Source of the DNA: Lytechinus pictus
Taxonomy: Eukaryota > Echinodermata > Echinoidea > Temnopleuroida > Toxopneustidae
NCBI RefSeq assembly: GCF_037042905.1
Contig: NC_087245.1
Location: forward strand, 11,299,501-11,363,500
Direction of reading: 5' to 3'
DNA: 64,000 bases
Under the pieces are notes generated by a model. The model had not been told where the DNA came from, did no database searches, and worked only from the letters and a program-made list of their open reading frames with translations. Of this stretch, positions 45,509 to 56,720 are shown piece after piece (position 1 is the first letter of the stretch; each line of letters starts with the position of its first letter). Position numbers and translations under genes: made by a program.

Positions 45509-48500
45509 AGGTCTTTAAATTAAACCCTAGTGAAATAGACTGGTGACTTGATCCAAAAATTTTATCAAATTTCTATAAGTCTGAAACAGTAATGACATTG
45601 TTGTAAGGCTTAGATAAGAATTAGTAGGTCTGTCAGGTCATCAGTTGTTTGTTGTGTTTACAATTCACTTTAATCCATATGGTACACCCTTTTCAAAAGA
45701 CATTTATTTACACCTTGAACCAGCATTACTGTTCTGTAAGGTTTGTATCACAGTAGGGAATCTAAGAATCTATGACCCCCCCAATATGATTATTAATGCT
45801 AAATACTTATTTATTTGTTTGCCACATTATTTATGAATAATATCAGTTGTAAGATTGTTTCTTAACAGGCTTTTTCCTGATAACCTGTTTGTTTCTTTTA
45901 TATGTATTGTTTGTTTTTTTCAAAAGAAAGAATTATCAATCATACTCGCTGGGTGAGAAAAAACTTTAAATTTTGAGATAAGTGAAAGAAATATGCCTCC
46001 ATGCACCATATTGGTCACTTGATTCTGAGGCAAACATTGGTGTAGCTGAATTCAGACTCAGCAGTATTCTTGGAAATTCTTTAGCAGGTAAAACACTCAG
46101 GGTTTATGAATAACTAGTTCTGATGTAGATTTGGTTTGCAACTGTCAAACCTGACAGTTTATTATATGTTATCAAAGTTAGGATGGGAATGTTACAGTGA
46201 TCATCCAAAAATACATTCTGGGTTTGGACTTTGGATAGGACATCAAAATAATTTTCCCAAAACTTATAGATGCAAAGTCTTGTCACCCCAACAGGCAAAT
46301 TTTAATTGTGCTGGTATCATAACCTTGACATACCAAGTTTCAATTTTATCTGAATAAAATGTTTAAATGAGGCTTAAAAACTGGTTGTGATTAATCCATC
46401 AGTTTATTTGGTTGTACTTTACAGTTACTATATATATACTTTTGTGCTCTCTGCAAAATTCTTTAAAAGTTTTTGCACTTTTTTTAACAAACTTTTTTGT
46501 TTCACCTTGAATGACCTTAGTATTAATGAAATACTGTAGGGAAACTGTGAATGATGAACTAACTCTTTAAGGGATATATTTTCACAGATGACTATACTAT
46601 TGTGAATGCTTATAGGTTGCATGTAAAACAGATCGTGTATTATCTGAAAAGAAAACCTTGGGCTCAATGTTCACATTATTTATTTAGAATAATTTTGTTT
46701 GTTCAAGAACTTGTCATGTTATTAAGGCAGAATAAAGTTTTGGCTCTTGCCAAGTTTTGTAACCAAAGTTTACTTTTGTAAAAGAAGTATACTCTGTTAT
46801 TATTTTCATAGTTCATGACTTGAATGGGGGGGGGTAGTCCTGTATATATAAGGGTTTCTTAACATCAAATTTTGGTGGGCTTTAGTTTCTACTTATTACT
46901 GATGACTTTGGTTTAATCATGGAGTGAAGTATGGAGATCACAAAAAGGAAGAAGAGTGTGTAGGTAGAAAGAGGATGGAAAGGAGAGTGAGAGACAGGTG
47001 AGAAGAGAAGAACTATTAGGGAAGTTGATGGCTAATGCCATGTTTAAGTGTTCAAAATCTTTCATAACTAAAGTAGAGCTTGGAAATGGTATAAGAAAAT
47101 GTTTTAATAGGAGATATAAGGATTGAAAGGGTTGGACATGAACAAATGTTTTGAGACTGTCCAAAGGTGGAGGGGGTGGTCCAAAGTGATTTACAATAAT
47201 GTACCTTTAGGACTGCGCTAAGAAAGGGCACATTTGCCTCTAAATAAATTTTACTCTTTTTCAAGTAGGTCCTTCCTGAAATTCAAAGTCAAAATCCACT
47301 CAACTAGACTGCCATTTTATTTTTCTCTGCTGCCATCTATTGTCAAGTTTCGTTCCAGAGTAACCCATATCTCACTCAAAACTTATTAGCAAATTTATTT
47401 GGAAATCTCAGAAAAGAACTAAGAACTATCAATAAGCCCTTGTCCCATACTTCATTTCTCTTTTAATATCTTGGTTTTTCACATTTTTGTTTGGTTTCCA
47501 TCTGGCCAACAAACCTCTCTCTTGGTCATCATTATATGAACTTGCGTTTATACAATTCCCTCTCTCTTCCTATTCTCTCATGTTCTATAGATCTCTCCTA
47601 CCAATGTATATACTCTCTCTCTCTACACACACATCCAGTCTTAACTCGGTGAATTATTCTCACCTCTTGTTTGTCTATTTCTTACTTTATTACGATTCTT
47701 CTTTGTAGACATGCATAAATCTTTTCCCTGTCCCCTCTCTCTATATCTCGTCATTCTCTTCTTTCCTCATCTCCATTTCCTCTTCTCTCTTCCCCTTCCC
47801 ATTTCTTCCTCTTTGTCACTTTCTTAAATCAAACAAAGCAAAAACAGAGACAAAGTGCTATTTCCTGAAAAGAAGTATATTTGGTGGGTCAATTTCTTTT
47901 CTCTCTCGCTAAATGTCACAAATTCTTGGTTCGCTAACTTAGATGGAATAAATTGTTGACTACCGGTACATGATTTATTAACGAATCATTCACATTCACA
48001 GTAAATGTGTCCTTTTATTTATTTTTATTTTTTGCCTTAAACATCATGCACTTATGACAATCTTAAAGCTCAACCATTATATTTCCATGAAAATTTTTGT
48101 CAACAAACTAAATTCTTTATTTCAGTTTAGATCTAAAATCCATATTTTCTTTAATACCTGTGTCACTGCTTTTATGATTGTATAAGATAACCAAAGTACA
48201 GGTATCAGAAATTGCATATTATTCTAAATGGCTCTGGAGCTGAAACCAGCTGAAGTGTTTGTAGCAACTAATGAAAATATGTACTCATTTGTACAAAAAT
48301 GTAAGCAAACATTCAGTGATTCCATCATCCTGGTCTAATTTAAATGAACTATGTACCAAAAAAAGATGGATGAAACTTCAAAGAATAAAGTCACTAAATA
48401 GCATCACAGGAGAACAAGAAATCAAGGAATTTCTTTGGTCACAAGATTGAATTGTGAAAGAAGCTTGAACTTGAACTCTATCTTATGGAGAGTAAAATGC

Positions 48501-49008
48501 ACTGCACAAATCATGCATGCACGAAACTACAAATAAATATTTGAGCAAAATATGTGTATGTCATTTTGTCATATCATGAATGTAAAGGCAAATGAAGAAC
48601 TACAATTTTCATTGGATCATTTGATTTTATATTCCACCCGACCCCCTCCGACAAAAATGAAATAAATATACTTTAAAAGAGGCCTTGCAATTCCCAATGG
48701 GTTTTTTTAACCTACATGTATCTCCCAACTTCAAATTCCTTTTAAAGTGCTAAGTATCATCTACCTCCTAGAGGGGAGGGACTCAATCATCCCTATGATA
48801 AGCTGGTGGTAAAATCCACCATTGTTTGATGTAATCTCACAGCCATTTGTGTGTTTCGATGCTGAAGCTTCAATCCAGATGACATCATCAACCAAAGTAG
48901 CAAAACCTCAGCTACAGAGGCCGAGTGTAGGTGGCACACCGGTGGCACACCATCATATCTGGAGGAAGAGCTCATGCTCGTTATTTCTCTTCTGTACAGC
49001 AGCAGTTA
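45509..49008. other. Intergenic DNA and probable NDUFAF8 3' UTR
   Basis: Contains a G run at 46826, a pyrimidine-rich microsatellite region at 47570-47830 and otherwise AT-rich DNA. Because NDUFAF8 ends at 49009 on the minus strand, the right part of this stretch is expected to be its 3' UTR; no polyadenylation site can be chosen with confidence. Confidence 0.35.
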
Positions 49009-50695
49009 TCATTTCTTCACCTTGCACATCTGACCATAATAAAAGAGAGATGAAAGTCTTGATTGTTTAATTTTACACCAACAAGAAAAATAATGTACTT
49101 TAAAGGGAGTTCAAGTGCTCAACCCTAAAATTGTTTGTGAAAAAGGAAAAGAAAAAGAGAATATGAAGCTGCAAAATAAATTGGATAAGGAATGAGTTTT
49201 TTTAAGATCACCAAGAAGAACTATTTAAATTTCAAACTATCTATTTTGATTTTTTTAATCTGCTTCTCTGACTTTTCACATTCTTTCTTTCAGACTAGTA
49301 ACCTGATGGATTCCCTTTATATCCTTTGCTCTCCATGTAGTCTCAAGAACTTCACTAGCTTTAAAAACAATACCTGATAATCTTTATCATCTGGCCCATA
49401 TTTAGTTAAGAGTACTATGGTGATGGAATAACTATAATCAAAGTAGTGTATGAGGAAAATTTCCAAACTGATTCATTATGGGCAAACATGAAATTCCAAA
49501 AAACTAAGTGTCAATCCAAATTATTTTGAAGTAGTCTGAACTCAGAGGTATATTTTCTTATGATGTACATGTAGAAGATTTTTTTTTTCTAAGTTGAATA
49601 AATTATCTTAATTTCATTATTTGTTTGTATCTCACCACTTTCTGAAGACATTCCTTGTAGACTTGAAACTCTTTGGCACAGTCATTTCTACCTACATGGT
49701 CCTTGGCAGAAACGCATCGACCGTAAGCAAGTGCCTTTATCACACAGAAAGAGAATCATAATAATTTTGGTTACTTAAAAAAGTTGGAAAATGAAACTGC
49801 AAAAGCTCCAATACCTAGGTAGAGAGGTAACAAGTAAGCTGAAAATAAGTTGAATGTCACAAACAATAATTGAAATCATCTTTAAAGCTGAATTTGCACA
49901 CCACCTATCGTAATTTGTGATATTTTGCTTTACAAAACAAAAGAAATATAACATAATTTTTTCAGTGTATCTATTGTAAACTTTTTATACAATGCTATAC
50001 AATTGCATGGTGTGGCCAACATCTGTGTATTTATTAGGAGTATATGCATTTATCAGATCAGAGCCCCATTCAAGAAAAGTTACTATTAAAGTTCTATTGC
50101 CATACGATGGTAACTATCATAGTTACGATGATAGACAGCAAATCAGAATCAAGGATTTTCTGGGAAGTTACTGTTGGATTGGATGGTAACATTGCAAATA
50201 GTAACATTATGGAGTGTTATACAGACTCTCACTAAAAGTTGGACGAGACTTCCACTTAATATGGCAGCCATCCAAATTGATTAAAAAAACAGTAGCCTAT
50301 GTAGATGTTTTGATCTCCTGGTGCAGACAGATGTGGACTAATCAAATTCTTGTAAGGTTTGTGCAAAATACGATTTAATAAGTAGCATGAATTTGTTGCA
50401 ACTCAGGAGAGAAAATGGCTTTTATTAAGACTGTGCAAAAAAATGTTAAAGGCATTCATTTTACAAGCAAGGGGTGGTTTTTTGTGTGTCATATCATCTG
50501 CACAAGCCACAATTTTTTAGTGTGACATCTCACTTAACTTCAAGTATAATGAAGGAAGTTGTGTCGTCACAGATATAATGAAATGTGGTTTAAAAACACA
50601 GAGATAAATACCTGTGGGGTGCATTCTGCAAGTGCAGCAGGAAATTGGGCCATTCTTTGCCTGGCTCTCTGCACACTTCCACCAGCACTGTTCAT
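49009..50695 (-). CDS. NDUFAF8: NDUFAF8, mitochondrial complex I assembly factor
   Basis: Three phase-0 minus-strand exons: 50695-50612 (28 codons, donor GTATTT), 49734-49636 (33 codons, acceptor GATAAAG, donor GTGAGA) and 49029-49009 (MCKVKK and stop, acceptor TATGGTCAG). The 67-residue product compares with 74 in human. It starts MNSAGGSVQRARQRMAQFP, then AECTPQ joins ALAYGRCVSAKDHVGRNDC and AKEFQVYKECLQKV. Cysteines 25/35 and 47/57 form an exact twin CX9C pair, the CHCH fold imported by the Mia40 route. The order 'FP..LA.C', 'AYGRCV', 'C..EF....C' matches human NDUFAF8 (C17orf89), which stabilises NDUFAF5 and is needed for early complex I assembly. Upstream, an acceptor (TTTTATCTTGTAG) at 50772-50773 makes 50771-50696 5' UTR, so a non-coding exon must lie further up. 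The short last exon is the least certain part. Confidence 0.87.
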
Positions 50696-50771
50696 AGTTT
50701 CCTCTTATCTTCCTACTTCTTACTGTTTGAACTTGTTACAGCTTCACAGACAGATGTTCTTATGCACAAAC
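50696..50771 (-). other. NDUFAF8 5' UTR part of coding exon 1
   Basis: On the minus strand a long T-rich tract ends in CTTGTAG, followed by 76 bases without an upstream ATG before the start codon at 50695. This looks like a spliced 5' UTR. Confidence 0.5.
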
Positions 50772-50779
50772 CTACAAGA

Positions 50780-51920
50780 TAAAATAAAAAGAAATCAAAC
50801 CTTTGAAGTTTGAGCCCTGACTGAGCCTCTTCCATTCCACTTTTCTTTGAGGATTATTATTTTTTCTTCAAATGTATTTTCTTTACTTTTAATGTAATTT
50901 CTCTTTTGGGACTCAGTTCTTCCTCTCTTCTTTTATTGATTGTGAAAAGTTAATACATTTCTCTGTTCTTTCTTTTGCTCCATTATTCGTATGTACCTTT
51001 CATTGAAAATATATATATATCTTGATTACCCATTAATCTATCCATTTCCTCACAGCCATAGGCTTATCCTCAATTTCTATTTTCCTATTTCATATCAGTC
51101 AATTTTCTTCCCTTACAATAAAGACTGATTTATTTCCCAATAACTATCCTCCTGATTTTTAAAAGTAATTTTTGCCCTCTAAAAACTAACCTAACTCTAT
51201 CAAATCAATCAAATTTTGACAAAGAAAGAATTCGAAGCAACAGTCCATAACTAACTAACTTACAAATACTACTACTAATACTAACAACGTCATATTTTAC
51301 CCAGGGTAGCCACTTCAGTCCCAGCAGCCCTGCTAAGCACATGACCCTACCAGTTTGAGGGACTGCACGTCTATAGACGGTTGGTACAGTATAGACAAGA
51401 CAAGACCAATTTTAGGGGATGAGAGCTGTTCCAAAAATGATGATCCTTGTTTTCTAGCAGCATCTTTATAATGATTTCTCCACACAAGAAAATTATTTAC
51501 CCAACAAATGTCAATTGAGAGTGCTTGTCAGTGTAACCGGGAATTACAGGCCACCGCCTTCTTCCTATACTAGATAATGATGATGATGATGAAAATACTG
51601 CATGCTCTCTCTAGTCAAACCACCTCTATCAATGCCCTAGCAAGATACTCTTAGTAGATCTATACAAGTTACCAAACCTCCACTTTCTCATTCTGCAACC
51701 AGTACCATACAGCCTATGGAATAGCCTTAGGTAATTAGCCTTAGGCATATGAAATCTGCTGTTAGAAGTATGGTAGTCTGCAAAGAATCAGAGACAATTC
51801 AATCAAAATCCACACTCTCTTTCTGGAGGAGGAGCATCAACATCCTTACTCCATATCACCTATAAATATCAATGCAATGCCAGTTCTAACTTCCTGCATC
51901 AGGCTGTAATGATCTTTGAT
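50780..51920. other. Probable NDUFAF8 5' intron
   Basis: AT-rich, T-rich on the plus strand to 51180, then mixed. A segment near 51300-51420 ('acccagggtagccacttcag', 'gggactgcacgtctatagacgg') looks like a dispersed repeat. No exon recognised. Confidence 0.3.
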
Positions 51921-51923
51921 AAG

Positions 51924-52059
51924 GGGTCCGTAACACAAAGGTTAGCGTTTAATCGCTAATTTGAAAGAACAATTCCGATTGGTTCCCAGTCAATCTAATG
52001 AGAAAAACTAGTAATTCATGATTTAGCGATTGATTGCTAACCTTTGTGTTACCGGGCCC
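51924..52059. mobile_element. Short MITE with GTAACACAAAGGTTAGC ends
   Basis: GGGGTCCGTAACACAAAGG at the left and the inverted TTTGTGTTACCGGGCCC at the right bound ~136 bp. The arms continue through GGTTAGCGTTTAATCGCTAA and its counterpart. Confidence 0.75.
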
Positions 52060-52344
52060 TGATCTCAACTCAACTGCTACCCTGTTCAGGCAAGATTTCT
52101 CACCAATAAAATGTCCAATACAGTCACTTGCCAGCTAAATTGTAACAAGGAAGATGAAGATGCAGATCATGATTTTGTGGGATCCTGTCATTCCTGTATA
52201 TTTCTTATCCCAAAGAGAAGACCCCGAGGGGGGGGGTATTTAGATTTGGTTTAGACAGGGTGTGCAGCTGAAGGTTCAAAACCCATAACCATATTTACGG
52301 GTCATTTTGGCTAAAAAGGTACCTATTATTAGAGATTTATTACA

Positions 52345-52420
52345 GGGGCGGATCCAGGATTTTCAAAAAGGGGGGAGCACATCTTACCCTGGAAAATTTG
52401 ACAAGCAAAAAAAAAAAAAA
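52345..52420. mobile_element. Left-end fragment of CAGGGGCGGATCC hAT-type MITE
   Basis: Starts CAGGGGCGGATCCAGGATTT, then a G run and 'aaaatttgacaagcaaaaa', matching the left part of the 28383-28589 element. The right end is missing; a poly-A run follows. Confidence 0.6.
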
Positions 52421-52823
52421 TAGGTTATCAAAATGTCATTTTGTATTTGCACCTAAGTAGGCCTACATTGGAGGAGAATATGGACCCATGTTTAAGGCCA
52501 GTATCTAAGAGTTGAGGCCGTGTTTAGGCAGGCCAGTTTAGGGATTCTCCAGCATAAAACCATACCCCATGAATGAATGAAGTACATTTATTTCCAATAA
52601 TAAAGGCATCAGTACATTTTATAAGCTTGAACAAAACAATGGAGGTAGCAACTCAGAAAGCACAGCTTGTGATGAGTGCACCGTGACATAAACAATAAAT
52701 ATAGTACATGAAAGAAATTTATCTTATGTTTAGGGATTTCTTCAAAAAAGCGACCCATTCCAGTGGCACATCCCCGTATGCCTTATTTCGTGAGTACCAC
52801 CACCCCCCCTCCCTCTTTCCTAT

Positions 52824-52870
52824 ATTGTTCTTCCCCAACGCACGCGTCTGTAACGTTGGGGAAGAACAAT
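52824..52870. repeat. 17-bp perfect hairpin with 13-nt loop
   Basis: ATTGTTCTTCCCCAACG and its exact complement flank CACGCGTCTGTAA. It lies upstream of NDUFAF8 coding exon 1 and could be folded in its pre-mRNA or be a small repeat remnant. Confidence 0.9.
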
Positions 52871-53494
52871 GACAAACAAGATGGCAATGTAAACATCGGG
52901 CAAGTCTCCCCCGTCTTTTCATATTTTTCTCATTTTTTTATGAATTCTTGTTTAAACATGAAATCGCTGGGTAGAAATGTCGGAAATGAAGTTGTATCCC
53001 ATTTACTAGACAGGAATAACCGTCGTTTCTGGGGATTTATTTAACAATTTCTGACATTTTACTATCATGAGCCAACGCAGTTCAGCGGAACCACCAAAAT
53101 ACAGAGACTGAAGCTTTTGGTCTACCCATTAACATGATATAGATCTTTTAGAATGAAAGTAGAAATCTCGGGGGCGAAAGTTTCAGGCTTTTTGGCGGTA
53201 CCACAGATGGGATGGAATCCCCGACTTCGTGGAGAGTAAGCATACGTTAGTAAATGATTTTTACTCTCTAACGTTAATAGAAGCCTCCGAGTCCTGGCTA
53301 GCTGCCACTGCAGCTGTCGAGCATTGTCTAACTTAAAGACCCTGACCGGTGTAAGAACAATCATATATCAAAATAAAGGTAATGATTCATACAATACGAA
53401 TATACCAAAAATATCATATATATCTCCTTCCAATAGTTAAAAATATTAAATAAAAATCAAAGAAACTGCTCCTCCAAAGTACGCTTCGATTGAG

Positions 53495-54020
53495 CACCCC
53501 CACGTCGCCTGGAAATGATGACGTCACGTTGTGTCAGGAGGTTTGTGATTCCATAGGTTTGTGTACAAAAGCATTGGGTATTTTCTTCCATTTCCATGTT
53601 ATGAATCCATTTTTTTTTTCGTTTTCAGATGAAAATGGCACTCAAAACTATTTACTGTTCAAATTGTTGTAAACCTACAACTATTCACTACCTTTTTTGT
53701 GATTTCTTTGTTTGGCTCTTATTGGGCCTAAATTGCTATGTCAGGAAAAGTTGTTATACATAATCTAAATGCAGATAGAATTGAAATCTGCGCCAAATAA
53801 GCAGAAAATAAAATATGGCAAAAACTAGTTCAAAACTGCAGATTTCATAAATTCAAGCTTGTGGGTAAAAATATATGTGATATCCCTCTGTGATAGAAGT
53901 GAAGAGAATGAAATGCGTTATCTGGAAAGCAAAAAAATCACCCAGTTTTTTTGTGTACAAACCTATGGAATCCCGACGCTTCTTACACAACGTGACGTCA
54001 CGGTCTCGAGGCAGGTGAAA
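53495..54020. mobile_element. Fold-back element with GACGTCACGTTGTG arms
   Basis: The left arm (GATGACGTCACGTTGTGTCA, then GATTCCATAGGTTTGTGTAC) is mirrored by the right arm (GTACAAACCTATGGAATCCC, then ACACAACGTGACGTCAC). About 70 bp of imperfect arm surrounds an AT-rich ~400-bp centre. The TGACGTCA words in both arms are CRE-like. Confidence 0.65.
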
Positions 54021-54384
54021 AGCACAATAAAGCCTATTTTCTAAGCGGGGTTCGAAACCCGATAATTGGAATATTCTTAAGCAAAATACTCAGCTGGGAA
54101 GCGGTGAAAATGCATAAAGCATACCTTGGTGTATTTAGTAGCTTATAAGCTTTCGATTGGTATATAATTTATCAATTTCATTTTCGGGTCCGGTCTGGAT
54201 CTTTAATTTACATGTAACAAAGTTAGTTTTGGCTTACGCTACTTGTCTAGACTTAGTTAAACCAGGCAGTAGACATACACAATGTACATGAAGCTAAATC
54301 GGTCGATGGTTTTAACTGAAGACAAGGCTAAACAAAATCCAAATGTTTTAAAGGACAAAAATACAATGTCTATATAAGAACTTA

Positions 54385-54600
54385 AAGAAGAAAAGAAAAG
54401 AAAAGAGAAAAAATGCAGGAAAAAATGAAACAAGAAAAGAAAAAAGAGAACAAAAGAAAAGAAACGAAAAAAAAAAAAGAGAAAAGAAAAGAAAAAGAAT
54501 AGGAAAAAAGAGAAAAAAATAAAATAAGAGGAAAAAATAAAAAAAAATAAAAATAACAATAACAACAAGAAAAGAAAAAACAAGAATAACAAGCTGTTGA
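54385..54600. repeat. GAAAA-rich purine tract
   Basis: About 215 bases of almost only A and G on the plus strand, in GAAAA/AAAAGA-like units. Minus-strand frames across it are strings of Phe/Leu/Ser and not genes. Confidence 0.9.
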
Positions 54601-54775
54601 AAATGAACAAAAGCTGTGAGTGTGGCAAAAATAGTCAATCCTGACTGGTTGCCAACCAAGGAAAGAAGAACTTCTTTCATCCGGGGGCCGGGGCACATCA
54701 TTATTAATTCAAATTCATCACTAGCCACACACGCCTGCAGCATTTGATTTATATCCCGATTGACTAATGATTGAG

Positions 54776-54866
54776 GAGTTTGCCTGCAGTACTAACACAG
54801 GAAGAAGAAGAAGATTCTTCTTCTTCTTCCTGTGTTAGTATACTAGTACTGCAGTGCAGGCAAACT
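54776..54866. repeat. Large palindrome centred on (GAA)n/(TTC)n
   Basis: The inner 51 nt (54790-54840) are a palindrome with 25-base arms and a single central base: TACTAACACAGGAAGAAGAA and so on. The outer GAGTTTGCCTGCAG is repeated inverted at 54851-54866 after a ~10-nt insertion. A second hairpin of TTTTTAACTC/GAGTTAAAAA follows at about 54868-54916. Confidence 0.9.
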
Positions 54867-55042
54867 CTTTTTAACTCTTTTTTTAGTTTTTAAAATTTAA
54901 GTTAAAAAGAGTTAAATAGTCGACACTGCACTGCATTAATTAATGCCTTTATAATGCCATGGCATTGCATGCGCATGTGTTGTGTTTGACTTTGACTAGT
55001 TATTTGGTAACGTAAATAAAGTACAAATCACGGTAAACTCAC

Positions 55043-55140
55043 AATTTCTACTTGAGTCTCGAATAAGTTAGTAGGTCGTCCAGGACCAGGGAGGTCGTCA
55101 CGGTTATACAAAAACAGCATTTGCAATGCATGCATGCGGT
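55043..55140 (-). other. Candidate non-coding first exon of NDUFAF8
   Basis: On the minus strand a good donor (GAAATT|GTGAGTTT) ends at 55043, preceded by non-repetitive, CpG-containing sequence ('cgtgacgacctccctggtcctgg'). NDUFAF8 needs an upstream 5' UTR exon, and this is the best donor noticed. Its 5' limit is a guess. Weakly supported. Confidence 0.25.
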
Positions 55141-55149
55141 GCAGTGCAG

Positions 55150-55545
55150 TGAGTCATTCATTCACAAATTAACATCATCGCATATCGCCTCATATCATGT
55201 GACGAAAATGTGGGCGTGGTAGTTTATCAAAATTTGTTGCCAATTTAAATAATATATGAGTCATGTATCTTTTGACTATTCAAAATGATGAAAGTAAATT
55301 AATAAGATTTTTAAAAAAATATTCAAATGAGTTATATAAAATATAAATTATAAAAATATTGTGTAAAACTGTTTAAAATGAATTTTGATAATTGATTACC
55401 GATCGTAAAAAACGAAGATTGCACGAGTCTATTCTAATTTTCAGTACATATTGCGTTAGTTACTATACCGTCGCTTCTTCTTCATCGAGAAAAACCTCAT
55501 GAACAGAAGTTAAAGGTTCATCATTGTGGTCTTCATTGGGAAACA
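55150..55545. promoter_or_regulatory. Possible bidirectional promoter region
   Basis: The stretch lies between the candidate minus-strand first exon (55043-55140) and the plus-strand ATG at 55546. Head-to-head placement within ~400 bp is the usual form of a shared promoter. No TATA box is evident. Confidence 0.25.
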
Positions 55546-55611
55546 ATGGCGCTCGGTGCATTGTTTTACACAGTTGCTCTTGTGTTCAGCCTTTCCTGTT
55601 TTATGTTTCAG
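55546..55611 (+). CDS. First coding exon of an unidentified gene (signal peptide or anchor)
   Basis: AAACAATGGCG is an excellent initiation context, and 22 codons follow to CAG|GTAAGT at 55612, a near-ideal donor, in phase 0. The peptide starts MALGALFYTVALVFSLSC and is hydrophobic throughout, so it should act as a signal peptide or first membrane segment. The next exon was not recognised in the remaining 8.4 kb of transposon-rich sequence and may be outside the window. The exon is followed by a GC/CpG-rich stretch, as expected at a promoter-proximal position. The gene family is not recognised. Confidence 0.6.
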
Positions 55612-55960
55612 GTAAGTCGTGACTAACTCGCGCTCGCAGGCGCAGGAGGACGGCCCGGCCAGCGCCAGCCGCCGCACCCGACCCAGGCTCAGCTCTGAAT
55701 GCTGGCGTTTTTCCTAGCTGCGGCAGCCCGAACACGTACCGGTAATGTGTCTAAAGACTAGTAAAGACGTCGTGTCGAGGTCCCCGGGGCCGGGGCAAGC
55801 GTTTGTCCTAGTCCTGACCTGGCATGTCCGCGCCCGCGTTGCAACCGCAGCGGCACCCTCACCTCAGCTCGCGCTCGATGACTTTGGCATGTTTGGGGGA
55901 AGAGTTCCAGGCCAGGCAGGCGCAATGCCTATGCCTATGCTATGGCTATGCAGTTTCGCA
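55612..55960 (+). promoter_or_regulatory. CpG-rich stretch in the first intron
   Basis: Locally GC-rich DNA with many CG dinucleotides (GCGCTCGCAGGCGCAGGAGG and similar) in a window that is otherwise A+T-rich. It adjoins the start of the 55546 gene. Frames at 55745-56080 follow the GC bias and are not supported as genes. Confidence 0.4.
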
Positions 55961-56720
55961 CAGCTCAGTGGCCTGTTGCATGAACGAAAGGGTCTTTCGA
56001 GTTTCGTAGAACCATTCTACGTAAGAACGAGATATCGCTCAACTGTTTCACAAAGCCGATTTGGTCGATACGAAGAATGATCCTTGGAAAGACACCTCCA
56101 GACATGTCCTACGTAGCAGGCATGATCTTCTTTGCACACCGCCCGCCACCGTCGGCATTGAGAGAAAATGCGTTTACGGCAAGCCACACTGACATATCAC
56201 CTTTAAACATTTTTTGGGTCATTTGATTGCTGCACTATAATGCATTTTATCTGGGATGGCGCCAATTTTTATATTGGGACTGTCATCAATTTCACGGCAA
56301 AACGGATGCGATTTTAACTTCTCCGTGGTAATCTATAGCCTAAAGCTATAGGCCCATATAATTTGTTTAAAAATATATTTTCTCACATTTTCTCCCTCTT
56401 TTCCAGTTGTTTTTTCTACCAAACTTGAAATATCGAAATGGGCGGCATTCTCTCTGACCCCTCATGCTTTATCATTAGATAAACAACATGAAAACAAATT
56501 TTTCAAAAAGAAATTATGTATAGTAAAGAAAACATGTTTATAAAGGCGTTCAGCAAAAAAAAAAAAAAAACGCGATATCGATACAAAACTAAGTTACTAA
56601 ACATGCTAAATCATTTATCTATTTTTATTTCATTTTCATAATCATTATTTTCTTTTTTGCTGAGATTACTTTCAATCAATGAAAATTGTTGGATTTGTGC
56701 TAATTAAGGACGTTCCACAG
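55961..56720. other. Intronic or intergenic DNA with a MITE-like piece
   Basis: GGCCTGTTGCATGAACGAAA at 55971 starts a segment with phrases in common with 60960-61090 (reverse sense, 'tcatgcaacaggtccc'), which looks like a dispersed element. The remainder is AT-rich; a poly-A run is at 56556-56570. Confidence 0.35.

Noticed and set aside
48793..48975. 60-codon minus-strand frame beginning MSSSSRYDG
   Set aside because: It lies directly downstream of the NDUFAF8 stop on the same strand and is best explained as 3' UTR.
54257..54743. Three overlapping minus-strand frames rich in Phe, Leu and Ser
   Set aside because: They translate a GAAAA purine tract; pure low complexity.
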